A stretch of DNA of 64,000 nucleotides from Aphelocoma coerulescens (taxonomy: Eukaryota; Chordata; Aves; Passeriformes; Corvidae), in contig NW_027184064.1 of the NCBI RefSeq assembly GCF_041296385.1, positions 682,001 to 746,000 on the forward strand. Reading direction: 5' to 3'. A model generated the notes under the pieces. The model saw only the letters and a list, made by a program, of their open reading frames with translations, searched no databases and was not told where the DNA came from. The position numbers were made by a program, and so were the translations under genes. Positions 1-10,403 of the stretch are shown in pieces (position 1 is the first letter of the stretch; each line of letters opens with the position of its first letter).

Positions 1-101
1 AAATCATCTTAAAAACTCCATCTTTATCTGTCCTTTCGTGGCCTCTTCTTCAGTGTCAGTTTGGTGTCGGTCGAGTTGACTACTGTCCACTCAGTTGGGG
101 C

Positions 102-350
102 TTATACAGATCCTTTCACCCTGGAGACATGGGTCCATCCTTTTTCTTGGGTTCTCACTGCTGTTGCTGTGGTCAGCAAAATTTGAAAAGGGCCTTCCCA
201 TTTGGGGGTCAATGGCTGATCTTTCCAGGTTCTAATTAATACCCAATCACCAGGCTGGAATTTATGAATATCAAAATCTATGGGCATAGTTTGGGGAAGA
301 TACCCCTTTTCTCTCAGTTCTTTGAGAGTTTTGCAACAGTTTGTATACAT
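102..350 (-). pseudogene. pol: ERV-A integrase C-terminal domain
   Basis: Encodes PGDWVLIRTWK and WEGPFQILLTT, the SH3-like C-terminal DNA-binding domain of gammaretroviral integrases. It is displaced by a frameshift near 350 from the core in the previous entry. The first 100 bases of the window continue past it and show nothing I can name. Confidence 0.85.
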
Positions 351-1852
351 TTCCTCACACTCTGTTCTCCCTCTTCATAAGTTCCAAGATAGCCCGGAGT
401 AGTTAGAAAAGGTAGTCCAAACATCATTTCATAGGGCGAAACCCCTATGTCTACTCTAGGTTTTGTTCGGATCCTCATTAGGGCCAGGGGAAGACATTTT
501 AACCAGTTCATTTTAGTCTCTTCTACCAACTTTGTAAGGGCTACTTTCAGTGTTTGATTTACTCTTTCCACCCTTCTGGAGCTTTGTGGTCTCCATGGAG
601 TGTGTAATTTCCATGTGATGTTTAGGGCCTCAACTAGTAGCTGTAACACCTGGGCTGTAAAATGAGGACCTCTATCTGAGTCTATAGCATGTATTATACC
701 ATACCAAGGTATTATCTGCTCTAACAGGATCTTCCCAACTACTTCAGCTGTTGTTCTTGTTGTAGGATGAGCCTCTACCCAATGGGTTAGGTGGTCGACT
801 ATGACTAGCAGATATTTAAATCTTCGCACCTGGGGCAACTCAGTGAAATCAACTTGAATACTCTGAAAGGGTCTTCTTGCTAATTCCCTTCCCCCGAGAG
901 GCATTTTCCGCATCACTTTTCCATTCACTCGCTGACAAGTTATACAGTCTCGTGTTATCACTTTTGCAAGTGTAAAAATTCCAATACACACATATGTCCT
1001 CAGAAAGTGGTCACACAATGCTTGCGTCCCCCAGTGTGTTGAGGCGTGTAACTCTTTTAACACTTTTCTAGCTAGAGCCTTGTTCAATACCTGTCTTCCA
1101 TCTGGCATCCTCCACTCACCCTTCTCATTTTTGATTGCCCCGTGCTTCTGGAATTCTTCTAGCTCTTTCTCTCTAATGTGTGGGATCTCTCCATCTTTCC
1201 CCTTGTCTTCTAAACTCGATATATGTACGATGGTTCCTTCATCCCCTAAGGCTGCTTTCTTCGCTATCTGGTCGGCCAAATTATTTCCTTTTATCTCCAG
1301 GGAGTCTCCTCTTGGATGCCCTCTTACATGCACTACGGCTATCTCCATCGGGCCTCTTAAAGCTTCAAGTACCTCTTTTATTAAATTCTCATGCACTAAT
1401 GTTTTTCCTTTTGAATTTACAAATCCTCTCTCTGTCCAGATTTTACCAAAAGTGTGTACCACTCCATATGCATATTTTGAGTCAGTATAAATAGCTCCTT
1501 TTTGATAATTAAGCCACAGTAGTCCTCGTAGTAAAGCATAGAGTTCACAGCACTGCGCCGACCATTGTCCTGAAAGTTTCCTTTTTTCTATAATATTAAT
1601 GTCTTTTCCATTTATCACCGCATATCCCAAAACTCGTTTTCCTTCTACTACTCTAGACGAACCGTCCACAAAAAGGATCTCTCCTTCCGGTAAGGGGTGT
1701 TCCAATAAGTCCTCCCTGACTTTAGTTTGCAAGTCAATGGTTTCGACGCAGATATGCTCAAGTCCTCTATCTGGTTCTCCATATAAAAATTGGGCAGGGT
1801 TTATTGCTCTGGTTGTAGTTAGCTCTAAATTTTCCATATTATTCAGGATCAA
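314..1852 (-). pseudogene. pol: ERV-A RNase H and integrase in one 512-codon frame
   Basis: RNase H comes first: FVDGSS (Asp), ELYALL (Glu) and TDSKYA (Asp), all catalytic positions present. The integrase follows with an HHCC zinc-binding module (H-A-S-T-H ... C-I-T-C), then a catalytic core with Asp in QVDFTEL, Asp in AIDSDRG and Glu in RVERVNQ. The DD(35)E triad therefore appears intact. SPYEMMFGLP near the end belongs to the gammaretroviral integrase C-terminal region. This is the longest uninterrupted pol segment of ERV-A. The frame ends at 314 and the remaining C-terminus continues in the next frame. Confidence 0.92.
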
Positions 1853-2353
1853 TTAATATTTTAAAAGCCTGCTGTCGGAGATCCATTGGCTAGCTTTTTT
1901 ACTTAATATGTTTTTTAAATCATGTGGAGTGTACACTCTAATCAACTTATATCCCTCCTCCACCTGAGTTACCGTGGCCGCTACAGCCTGGAGACAGGTT
2001 GGCCATCCCCTTATCGTTGGGTCTAATAACCTTGACACATAAGCAATAGGTTTCTTTACTCCACACCACTCCTGTACAAGCACTCCATAGGCAACTCCTT
2101 CAACATTCACAAATAATTCAAATAATCTGTCTAAATCAGGCAAACTCAACACTGGAGTAGTTATCGGTTTCTCTTTCAATTCTTCCAACCTGTTATTATC
2201 TTCCTCATTCCAGGTTAAGGGTTCTTGCTCTACTAATTTGTTATATAAGAATTTTACTAGCTTGGTATGTCCCTCTATCCATAATTTACAGTACCCAGTC
2301 AACCCTAACAATTTTCTCACATCAGTTTTTGTTTTTGGTGCTGGCAATGGCAA
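1853..2353 (-). pseudogene. pol: ERV-A RT thumb/connection region
   Basis: Continues RT after a frameshift near 2317-2353, with GLTGYCKLWIEGH (thumb) and PIAYVSRLLDP plus GWPTCLQAVAATV (connection). This order matches gammaretroviral pol. The frame ends at a stop at 1853, immediately before the RNase H-integrase frame. Confidence 0.88.
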
Positions 2354-3171
2354 TATTCCCTGTATTCTACTCGAACTAACTTCTTGTATCCATGCCCAAT
2401 TAAATGACCTAAATACTTCACCTCCGATTCCACAAATTGCAACTTCCTTTTTGACACTTTCAAACCCTTTCCTGCCAGAAAATTTAGTAATTTAATCGTT
2501 GTTTCCTGGACCTCTTCTTTTTGTTCCCCTGAGACCAACAAATCATCCACATACTGCAATATTTGTACTTGTCCAGTCGGTAAAAATTCTGGCATCAATT
2601 CTTCTAAAGCCTGACCAAAAAAATTTGGGGATTCTGGGAATCCCTGAGGCAACCGGGTCCATTGTAGTTCTTGTTTCCTCCCTGTAGTCTCATCATGCCA
2701 TTCAAAGGCAAACCATCCTCTGCTCTCTTTCTCAAGTGGGCACACCCAAAAAGCATCTTTTAGATCGATTACACTGAACCATGCACGTTGTGATGATATT
2801 TTATTTAATAAGATATATGGGTTAGTGACAACTGGATAACGTGCAATGGTTTGTTTGTTCACCTCCCTCAAATCTTGTACCAGGCGGTAGGTCCCGTCTC
2901 GCTTCTTAACTGGCAAAATTGGAGTGTTGTGGGGGGACATGCATGGCTCAAGTATACCGTCTAAAATTAATTCCTTAATTACAGGGGTCAGTCCCTGTTT
3001 TCCTTCAGTTGATATATGGTATTGTTTAACCCGTATGGGTGGTATGTTCGGCTTGATCTCTATTTCAACGGGCGGGATGTCCAGTAATCCATGCCCTCCT
3101 CCTTCAGCCCACACTTCGGGATTAATAGTCTCCTCATCTTCTTTTGTTAGCACCATTATTTTAGCCACCAT
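2317..3171 (-). pseudogene. pol: ERV-A reverse transcriptase, fingers-palm part
   Basis: The 284-codon frame covers RT blocks 1-6: LEPCMSPHNTPILPVKK, LVQDLREVN, FSVIDLKDAFW (first catalytic Asp), LPQGF and QYVDDLL with the two catalytic Asp residues near residue 205. All three metal-binding aspartates are present. The frame drifts out at about 2317-2353 and the thumb continues in another frame. The initiator shown by the open frame is not the true start, since the protein would be cleaved from Gag-Pol. Confidence 0.92.
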
Positions 3172-3181
3172 TCTACCTTCC

Positions 3182-3454
3182 TCAGGGACTACCCCGCAGG
3201 TCCCAGCCTAGTAAATTGCATCCCAATTTTGGCATGTATAATAAATCTACACAACTTTCTCGGGAATTACCTTCAACTTGTACCTGTTCAATCATGGCCA
3301 CATCAAATGGGTCATTCTTAGCTCCCTTAACCTTACATTTTCTATCACTTAAATTACAACCCTCTGGAAGCTTTGATATACATGATCTGTCTGCTCCAGT
3401 ATCAACAAGAAACTCATATTCTTCGCTCTGGGGGCCAACTTCTAGATTTACCAA
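3182..3454 (-). pseudogene. pro: ERV-A retroviral aspartic protease
   Basis: The frame encodes LVDTGADRSCIS, the retropepsin active site with an intact Asp-Thr-Gly, and ends in NLLGWDL, corresponding to the conserved G-(R/W)-D-L flap region of the family. It lies between nucleocapsid and RT as expected. The active site looks preserved, but the open frame is short (about 90 codons) and ends before RT begins at 3171, so it is not joined to pol in one frame. Confidence 0.85.
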
Positions 3455-3455
3455 G

Positions 3456-3721
3456 GGCTATGTGTGATTTTCAAAACCTTCCCCCAGAGCGAAGAGCCCC
3501 TGACACCCCTAATCATTTTCTTTTAAAATCTTTTCCGATGTATCTTGTTCCCTAGCAACTGCTTCATCCAAACTTCTTTTCTTACAGTTTCTCTTTGTGT
3601 GTCCCTCTTCACCACAATAATAGCATACAATTTTGTCCCGGTTCTGTTTTCTCTGCCTGTACATCTTTTCCTTCTTCTCCCCATCTCCTTTTGCCCCCCC
3701 CCCTCCAACTCCAGTGCTTTC
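3456..3721 (-). pseudogene. gag: ERV-A nucleocapsid with one CCHC zinc knuckle
   Basis: Bases 3584-3625 encode CYYCGEEGHTKRNC on the minus strand, a complete C-X2-C-X4-H-X4-C knuckle for binding genomic RNA. It is flanked by Arg/Lys-rich sequence. Its frame differs from the capsid frame ending at 3722; the switch coincides with a run of ten C at 3694-3703. A single zinc knuckle is usual for gammaretroviruses. Confidence 0.85.
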
Positions 3722-5351
3722 TCAATCTATCGCTACCATGATCTTTGCCTTAGTTTTTGTCTTCTCCTCCTCTCTTCTCAAGTAAACCTTCTGCACCTCC
3801 CTCAACAATTCATTCAAGCTCTTTTCCTGCCAGTCATCTGTCTTCTCTAATTTCCTTCTAATATCTGTCCATGCCTTGGTAACAAACTGGATCTTCACCA
3901 ATACTTGCCCTTCTGGGCTATCCGGATCCACACTAGAATATAACTGAAAATTCCTTTTCAACCTTTCCAACCACGCATTCGGGGTCTCGTCCTTTTCCTG
4001 CTGGCTATCAAAAGCCAGCCTGGCATTGTTTGTCCTGGGCACAGCCTCTCGTATACCTTTTACTATGAGTGCCCTATAATCCCTCATTTTTCTCCTTCCT
4101 AGCTCATCATTTGGGTCCCAGTCTGGTTGCATATGTGGCATTTTCTCCTCCCCCCGGGATCCATTCTTATTCTCTCGCTCCCAGATCCACATGCCAGCTG
4201 CCCTGATTAGTTGGATTTCTTCTGGGGAGAAGAGTATACCCATAATAGAATTCAACTCTTCCCATGTATAAATGCTAGGACCTAAGAACTGGTCAACTTG
4301 ATTAGATATACCTAGTGGATCCTCCAGCAAACCTTTTAACTCTTTCTTAAAATTCCTCACCTCAGAAGCTGTCGATGGCGCATTAACAAACCCAATTCCT
4401 CCTCTAGCACCTCCCATGGGCACTTCTCTCAAGGGGAATAATCGGTCCACTGTTTCTCCTTGAGGCACACACTTCTGGGTTTGAAGCCTAGTATTGAAAC
4501 CATGGTGTTTTACCATCTCATCTGAGTCCTTTTTCATCTCTGATTCCTTTCCCCCCCCCACAGCTGCAACTTTGCACTGTACTCCCTTTAGCAGGGACAT
4601 TATGTATCAGGGAGAAACTAAGGGGTGTAGTTTGAAATGTAGGAGGGACAAGGAGAGGCATAGGAAGGTTCTGTGGTATGGTTGGGACATTAGGAATACA
4701 TAGTTGAGGTACAGGAGAAATTGGCACATGGGTAGGGGAAGCAGATGGAGCAGATGGAGTCTGGGGTGATGGAATAGGGTACAGCAGAGGAGGTTGGGAC
4801 ATGTGTGGAGCAGGTAGTGGAGGCGGTGGGAGAGATACTGGCTGAGTAGGGGGAAGTACTGGAGAAATAGGAGGGTGAGCTATAGGTAGAGTAGGTGGTG
4901 AAGGGGGTGGAAGACAGTCAAGAGGGTCCCACCCTTTTGAATTACTTTTATCTCCTACTTCCTGTGTTTCTTTCTCATCCACTTCCTTCTCTTTTGATAC
5001 TTTGTACACTCTTACTTTCTTATCCCAGATCTCATTTTCAAGCCAGCAGGCTGCATATAAGATTTCTTCCTCATTTTGGGTCCCTTTTAAATTAACACGT
5101 CTGTTTAAAGCTCTGCACATCCACTTTTCTTTTGATCCATACCAGGGCCAATAGACAGGCCCTTCCTGAATCACTTCCTTTGACCAAATCTCTGTACTAT
5201 AATTAATCATTTTAATTTTGTCCAATTTCTTTAAATTTTTATCCAAATCCCAGTTTTCGAGCATTTCTCCCAACGGGCTTTCGGGAGGAATGTCTTTTAA
5301 GTCAGTTTTGTCTTTCTTTATCTTTTTATTCTTTCCCGCACACTGGCCCAT
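3722..5351 (-). pseudogene. gag: ERV-A gag (matrix, proline-rich spacer, capsid), frameshifted
   Basis: Translation starts at the ATG at 5349-5351 with MGQC, giving a glycine 2 suitable for N-myristoylation. The matrix part contains the IPPESPLGEML motif, followed by a long proline-rich segment (roughly residues 150-250) like the p12 region of gammaretroviruses. The frame breaks at a run of nine C (4551-4559) and resumes to 3722. The resumed frame carries the capsid, with VPMGGARGGIGF at its start, a major-homology-like stretch around KDETPNAWLERLKRNFQ, and DIRRKLEKTDDW downstream. It is a structural polyprotein that would assemble at the plasma membrane. The homopolymer position makes an assembly error a real alternative to a true frameshift. 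Confidence 0.85.
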
Positions 5352-7325
5352 GATTTTTGGTAATATTTATAGAGTGTACTTAAGTATCGACAGAGGTGGG
5401 TGTTTTTTTGGTTTTTTTGTGTGTGTTTTTTTTTTTTTTTCTCACAAACTTATGGTAGCAGATAGTGTCTGTTTTAAAAAGGAATTAGCGTTAATCTGAA
5501 TTAGGCAAAAATTTTAGTACACACAACACGCAAATTTATTAATATTTTCTTAACAAATAATCATATCTGAATAAACCAACAAAACTAAGGTGAGCTACCA
5601 CAAGTTCTAAGAAACCAGGCAAAGCTATGAGAGAACAGATAGGGTTTTGGTAAAAGGAATGAAAGTCACAGAAAAATAACAGTAACTTTTTAATTTTTAA
5701 ACAAGGGGTTTTAAAATCAATAACTGTAATTACAACTGCTCGTTGGAAAATTCATTAACCGTGGGAATTAAATGGCTGCCCGTGACAAATCCGACAGGAA
5801 ACCTCAGAAACGACAACTTAAATGATGACCCAACCAGAAACCGGATGAACCCTATCAGGCCCTTCTGGCCCATCTAGGACCCAATTACAGACTCCACCCC
5901 TCACTGGAGTGAGGGACCCTCCCTCCTCTGGGGAGTTCTCTCAAAAATTAAGATGGCACCTGCCAGACGCTACTAGACATTTCTCTTTGCCTGATAGGCA
6001 GTCTGGGGACTACTGGACTCACCTCACCCCAGAACCTCACATATCAGGTTCACCGCAACCACGCAATTAAAATAATTTATAAGACTCTTTTTAACGTAAT
6101 TAATATGTGCTTAAAAAAAAAATCTTCTGAATAACCAAAAAGGACCAACAGAATACACTCAAGTAGTCTTGAGTTCTAACTTAAAACGTAAATTGCCAAC
6201 AGAAAACGTCACCAAAGAATTCTTTAACCATGCAATTAAAACAATTTATAATGGCACTCGCCAGATGCCACTAGACACTTCTCCTCTTTGCCTGATAGGC
6301 AGTCTGGGGACTATTGGGCTCGCCTCACCCCAGAACCTCACCTATCAGGTTCACTGCAACCACACAATTAAAACAATTTATAAGACTCTTTTAACATAAT
6401 TAATATGCACTTAAAAAAAAATCTTTTGAATAACCAAAAAGGACCAACAGAATACACCCAAGTAGTCTTGAGTTCTAACTTAAAACGTACGTTGCTAACA
6501 GAAAACTTCACCAAAGAATTCTCTAACTTCCCTGGATGGCAGGTTCTAATTTCTCCTCCCCCTACGAACCTCACTAGGTTCCTAGCTCAGGGGTCCTAAT
6601 TCCCCTTGTGCTGGGCACCTTCCCCTCCTCCCCTGCCAGAAAGGAGGCAATCCCCTAACTGGTGGTTCCCCTTAACTCTGAAAATCTCCGGTTAGGAGTC
6701 TTCCTTCCAGCCCACAAGGGTGCTAGTTCCCTAGGCACAGACTCTCCAGGGTCTGCCCCAAGGAACCCCCTCCTCCCAGGTGATCTAGTGGATCGTTGAT
6801 GGAATCGCTACTTCCCCTTCTGAGACTTCTAGCAATTCCACCCCCGATCTGGCAATGACCAAGCCACCTCTCACTGGAGCCTGCATGGGTACGGGGCAGC
6901 TAGAAGTAGGGTACTCCCCCGTCTCCCACCTTTAAGGGTCCCTAGGGGTACAGCACTCACACGTTTTTCACTTGCTTCCCTCCTTTCCCAGCCGGGCTCC
7001 TCGCGGAGGACCGGAACCGTGGTACTCGGAGGTCCTCACTCGCTTCGGGAGTCTGCTCTACGCAGCCCCCATCTCACTCAGTCACAACTACACACACACT
7101 TGTACCCCCTAATGCCTCAACCCCACTCGCAGCACCGACCTGACAGCGAGTCCTGCTCCTCGGAGGGTAATCCTCTGGGTTGTCGGACCCCTGATCTTTT
7201 CTCAGGACAGCCGACAGTCCTCCTGACGGCCGTGAAGAAATCCAAAGTCCAGGCGGCAAAAAATTCTGCTGGACAAGTCTTCCCTGAACTCGTCCTTCTC
7301 CGAGACCGCCCAGGGGGCGTGGCTT
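5352..7325 (-). other. Long untranslated leader of ERV-A
   Basis: About 2 kb separates the primer site from the gag start, which is long for a gammaretroviral leader. Bases 5953-6535 are a tandem duplication (separate entry). A T-rich run lies at 5403-5441. No gag-like or other recognisable protein is encoded. The part at 6600-7320 is C-rich and shows no recognisable domain. Confidence 0.6.
5953..6550. repeat. Tandem duplication, about 298-bp unit, in the ERV-A leader
   Basis: The block beginning ATGGCACCTGCCAGACGC at 5953 recurs from 6251 (ATGGCACTCGCCAGATGCC), and a third copy begins at 6536 (ATGGCAGG) but stops after a few bases. Within each unit the same order of segments appears: GCCTGATAGGCAGTCTGGGG, then AATTTATAAGACTC, then CAAAAAGGACCAACAGAATA. 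The copies differ by scattered substitutions, so the duplication is not recent. It may have arisen during reverse transcription or by slippage. Confidence 0.9.
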
Positions 7326-7343
7326 ATCCCGCATGAGTCCCCA
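7326..7343 (-). promoter_or_regulatory. Primer binding site of ERV-A, tRNA-Pro-like
   Basis: The minus strand reads TGGGGACTCATGCGGGAT. This matches the proline-tRNA primer site of gammaretroviruses at about 15 of 18 positions by my alignment. It lies directly downstream of the LTR, which fixes the orientation of the provirus. Confidence 0.75.
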
Positions 7344-7349
7344 GAAAAC

Positions 7350-7768
7350 TGTTATAAACGAGGCTTGGACTTTTTTGGGTGGAATAAAAGTCTGCTTATT
7401 TATTAAAAAGAAAACCAGGAGCGGAGACTCAAGGTAAGCCCAAGTCCCACTCGACAACCCAGAAAAACAAACTGTGTGACGCACAGGGTGTTCCCTTGGA
7501 CTCAGGTTCCTCAGGAAGATGGGGGGGGCTGAGCCCCGGAGCAGTTCTTATAGTCTCTTTTGATGCTGTGATTGGTGCAGCTCTCCCTCTGATGGCTCAT
7601 TGCTAGGGTCCTCATTGGTGTTCAATTCTGTCAGTCTCTGGGGCATCGAGTGATTGGTTTGCCCCCTAACCAATAATTCCCCAAAGTATTTACATCATAG
7701 TTATTAGGTTATCTTAAGAACATTCTAGAACATTCTCCTCCTTTCTATAGACCCACTACTTTCCCCCA
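7350..7768 (-). repeat. 5' LTR of ERV-A
   Basis: On the minus strand the segment starts TGGGGGAAAGTAG and ends a few bases before the primer site. It holds several CCAAT-type boxes (plus-strand ATTGG, e.g. near 7570 and 7612), a TATAAGAAC element (complement near 7545-7553) and an AATAAA signal (complement TTTATT at 7399-7404). The order CCAAT, TATA, polyadenylation signal is that of a U3-R-U5 LTR. The right end is placed at TG...; the left end is approximate (a few bases). No second copy lies in the window for comparison. Confidence 0.7.
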
Positions 7769-9203
7769 TTGGTGTCCCCATCTAGTGGGCACATAGCAAC
7801 ATTACACCTGTACAATCGCAATAACAATTAACTCATTAACTGCATACCCCCACTCTTCCAACAGGCAACTTTTAACTTCTTCTCAACCAAAAAAAAAAGA
7901 ACTTTTAACCATTTATTACACATAAGATACAGACAGCCACTGGCCTTTAAGCAAATCCCATTTATAATACCATAATCCCATGCAATCCCAGTTATAGAAA
8001 AATGCAATTGCTTTGAACACTAATTCCCAGACAGTCAAGCCTCCTAGTGTGGGGTTATGTGTCCAGTGAAATGCCTGGTGCTGCTCTTGCTACTTGTGGA
8101 CAGGCTGTTAATAAATTGCTGTTTTAAACACTGATTACATGATCAGGTTTTATGATTACTTCCTGTCTCAGTTTGGAGACAAATTTTAGGAGAAAAAATG
8201 CTCTGAAATGAGTGCTTTTCTCTAAAGAAAGAGGGCTTCAATAACTCCCTTTTCTTCTGCCAATGAGAGAAATGGAAACCAGGGGATGAAAGTGAAAAAA
8301 AAGTAAAACTGTTTATTAACAAAGTAAGATACCCGCAAAGCACAGGAAAAAAAGATACTGAACTTTACACTCCACCCCCATGTTGCTGCATGGCCAAGAG
8401 GCAAAGATGGTGGCTGTCCTTCTTTGTCTCTGGGAAGAGGGGAGAAAAGAGTTCACTCAACAGCTGGGAACCTGTTGGGTTTCTGGCGTGGGTCTTCTAT
8501 TTGCAGCAGGTGAAGTTGGTGGAGTTTAATGTTCCTTCTTTTTGCTGGTTTGGTACCAAAACCGGGGTTCTGGCTGGGGCCGCCCCCCCCGGCTCTTCGG
8601 GCTGAAGAAAGAACAAATCGAGACAGTTCCAGGAAAAAAAAAAAAACAAACAACAAAAAACCAAAAAAACACCAAAACAAACAAACAAACAAAACCCAAA
8701 AAAAACACCAAAAAAACCCAACGGGAACCCTCTGAAAGGATTTGCCGGTGAAGAGCCTCCAGGCCAAGGGAAGGAAAAAGCCGAAAACACCCAGAAGCTT
8801 CTTGCCTTAGTTGCCAAATTAATCTAGCAAAGGCAACGAAGTAGCAATTCGTGTAGCTGCCGACCACGTTGGAGAGAGATTGAACCAAACCGCTCAGGAG
8901 CCCAAGGCTCCTGCCCCACCCCCCGGGTCCATCTTAAAGCTACAGCAGCCATTTTCTGGGCATAGAGCAGACAGTTAGGGAATAAAGTTACCATCATAAA
9001 ATCACCCCAAGATACCTCCACACTCTCCTGAAAGAAAGGCAATAAATGCACACCATGACATCCATGGAAAGCACAAGGCGTGAACAAAGTTCCCAAAACT
9101 TCAAGAGAAACACTCCCACAACTGCTGAAACTCTGGAAGCAGATGTTCCCAGGTAATAGTGGCAGCATCCTGCCCACCTCTAGCCATGCAAGCTCCTTAT
9201 TGT
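7769..9203. other. Segment between ERV-A and ERV-B, no gene seen
   Basis: No reading frame here resembles a known protein. On the minus strand an AATAAA at about 8311-8316 lies beside purine-rich sequence, so an old LTR at roughly 8140-8900 is possible, but I found no matching second copy or target duplication. The block 8631-8717 is low-complexity A/AC repeat. Confidence 0.5.
8631..8717. repeat. A-rich low-complexity tract
   Basis: A run of poly-A interspersed with C (AAAC, CAAA units, including CAAACAAACAAACAAA). Short reading frames through it on both strands are compositional artefacts. Confidence 0.85.
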
Positions 9204-9692
9204 TGTCAGGAAAATTAATTCACAAACACCAGAGGTTTATGTCCAAAAAGGAGACAGAGTCCTGTAACTTCATTCAAATAAAGGGAGAGGCCATGGGCAT
9301 TTCTCATGGGGTCTCTTGAATTGTTGGGGGATGCAACACCCTTTTTATCCTAATTCCTGGTTGCAACACCCTCTTCCTTTCCCCAATGGCCGGGGTACTC
9401 AGAAGGTACAGACTTCTTGAATCGCCTATTCTATGCCCCCCTCTAATATGCACCCTCCTTTTTGTTATATAAAAGAAAAAAACTATTCATAATTCTATTA
9501 AGTTTTTTTCTTTGTCTCAAGGTTCAGGAATGTAACATGGCCTTGGCTGAGCTACAGTGTGTGTTGATTAGTAACATCTTCTAGAACTGAGAGTTTTCTT
9601 CTGTTACTTCCCTTTCTCTAAGCTCCTAGCCCTATCTACAAGCAGATTCGCACAGTCTGTTTGTAAACACACATTCATCATATGCCTTTCAA
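9204..9692 (-). repeat. 3' LTR of ERV-B
   Basis: On the minus strand it begins TGAAAGGCATATG and ends TTTTCCTGACA, a canonical TG...CA terminus. It is preceded by a purine tract. A TATATAA-type box lies near 9465-9472 (complement). The 489-bp length is usual for this class. Part of its terminal U5 recurs at the other end of the provirus, inverted. Confidence 0.82.
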
Positions 9693-9714
9693 TCCCTCCT
9701 CTTTTTATTTTCTC
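9693..9714 (-). promoter_or_regulatory. Polypurine tract of ERV-B
   Basis: The minus strand reads AAAATAAAAAGAGGAGGGAT directly before the LTR start TGAAAGG. This is where plus-strand DNA synthesis would be primed. Confidence 0.75.
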
Positions 9715-10403
9715 AGTAATTGTCTTCACAAACCTTAATTACCATTGATTTAATCCTTTCTTCCTGGGTCTTCTTTGGTTTAATATGTGTTTGATTACAT
9801 CCGCCTCAATATTTGGAACAATCATAAGGAGGGCAATTAGGGGTCCAACAATCTAAACCTAAAGTCCAGTTACAAACACTTTTTCCTACACATACATTCC
9901 CTGTCCTATTTAGGTAATAAGTGCCTTTTTCAGAAGAATGAAGTTGTCATGGACTTCCTTCTTCACCCCAAAATCCTGCTCCCTTATGGACCTCACTCAG
10001 AGTGCTGACCCACCATTTAGGTTTGACTGGGCTAGCCACCTGTGGCTAGTCTTCAGATCTTCCTGGCCCTCCGCAGACACAACAATTGCTGAAGTTAAAA
10101 ACTTTTGCTACTTCTTCTCCTAAGGTGACAAATCTATTCCCCCACTCCAGGCCCGAACCTAGCTGACAATATAAAAGTGGGATGATTAAGGAAAACATTC
10201 TACTAGTATAATCAAATTACTTAGTCTAATTTTTACATTGTCTTCCACACCACTTGTGGGAAATGAAGGCACAGAATCCACTTAACATAAAACAATGACA
10301 GCAAGGATTGGCTCCCAGTGACTGGAGATTCTAAAGGAGGGATGCCCATACAGACCATTTCAGCAGACGGTCTGCAGGTAGGCACATGAGGATTCCCCCA
10401 ATG
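9715..10403 (-). pseudogene. env: Possible env remnant of ERV-B
   Basis: This is where env should be, but only short frames remain. A minus-strand stretch shows Cys- and Asn-rich sequence (NVCVGKSVCNWTLGLDC near 9850-9905), and further left a hydrophobic run near 9800-9835 could be a membrane anchor. I saw no clear furin site or fusion peptide. Most of env has probably been deleted, since fewer than 700 bases separate integrase from the purine tract. Confidence 0.35.

Larger units (their letters stand above)
1..7768 (-). mobile_element. ERV-A: gammaretrovirus-like provirus, 3' part cut off by window edge
   Basis: Read on the minus strand the order is 5' LTR, primer site, long leader, gag, nucleocapsid, protease, RT, RNase H and integrase. 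The integrase C-terminus lies at the left edge, so env and the 3' LTR fall outside the window. Single-fingered nucleocapsid, an LPQGF/YVDD reverse transcriptase and a tRNA-Pro-like primer site are gammaretrovirus-type (ERV class I) features. The frame is broken in several places, and two breaks in gag coincide with C homopolymers of 9 and 10 bases on the plus strand. It shares pol architecture with ERV-B to its right. Target duplication cannot be tested because only one end is present. Confidence 0.9.

Noticed and set aside
5953..6550. Direct repeats considered as a CRISPR-like or satellite array
   Set aside because: Only two full units of about 298 bp with no spacers, inside a proviral leader.
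8453..8888. Several Phe-rich minus-strand frames
   Set aside because: They translate the A-rich low-complexity tract at 8631-8717.
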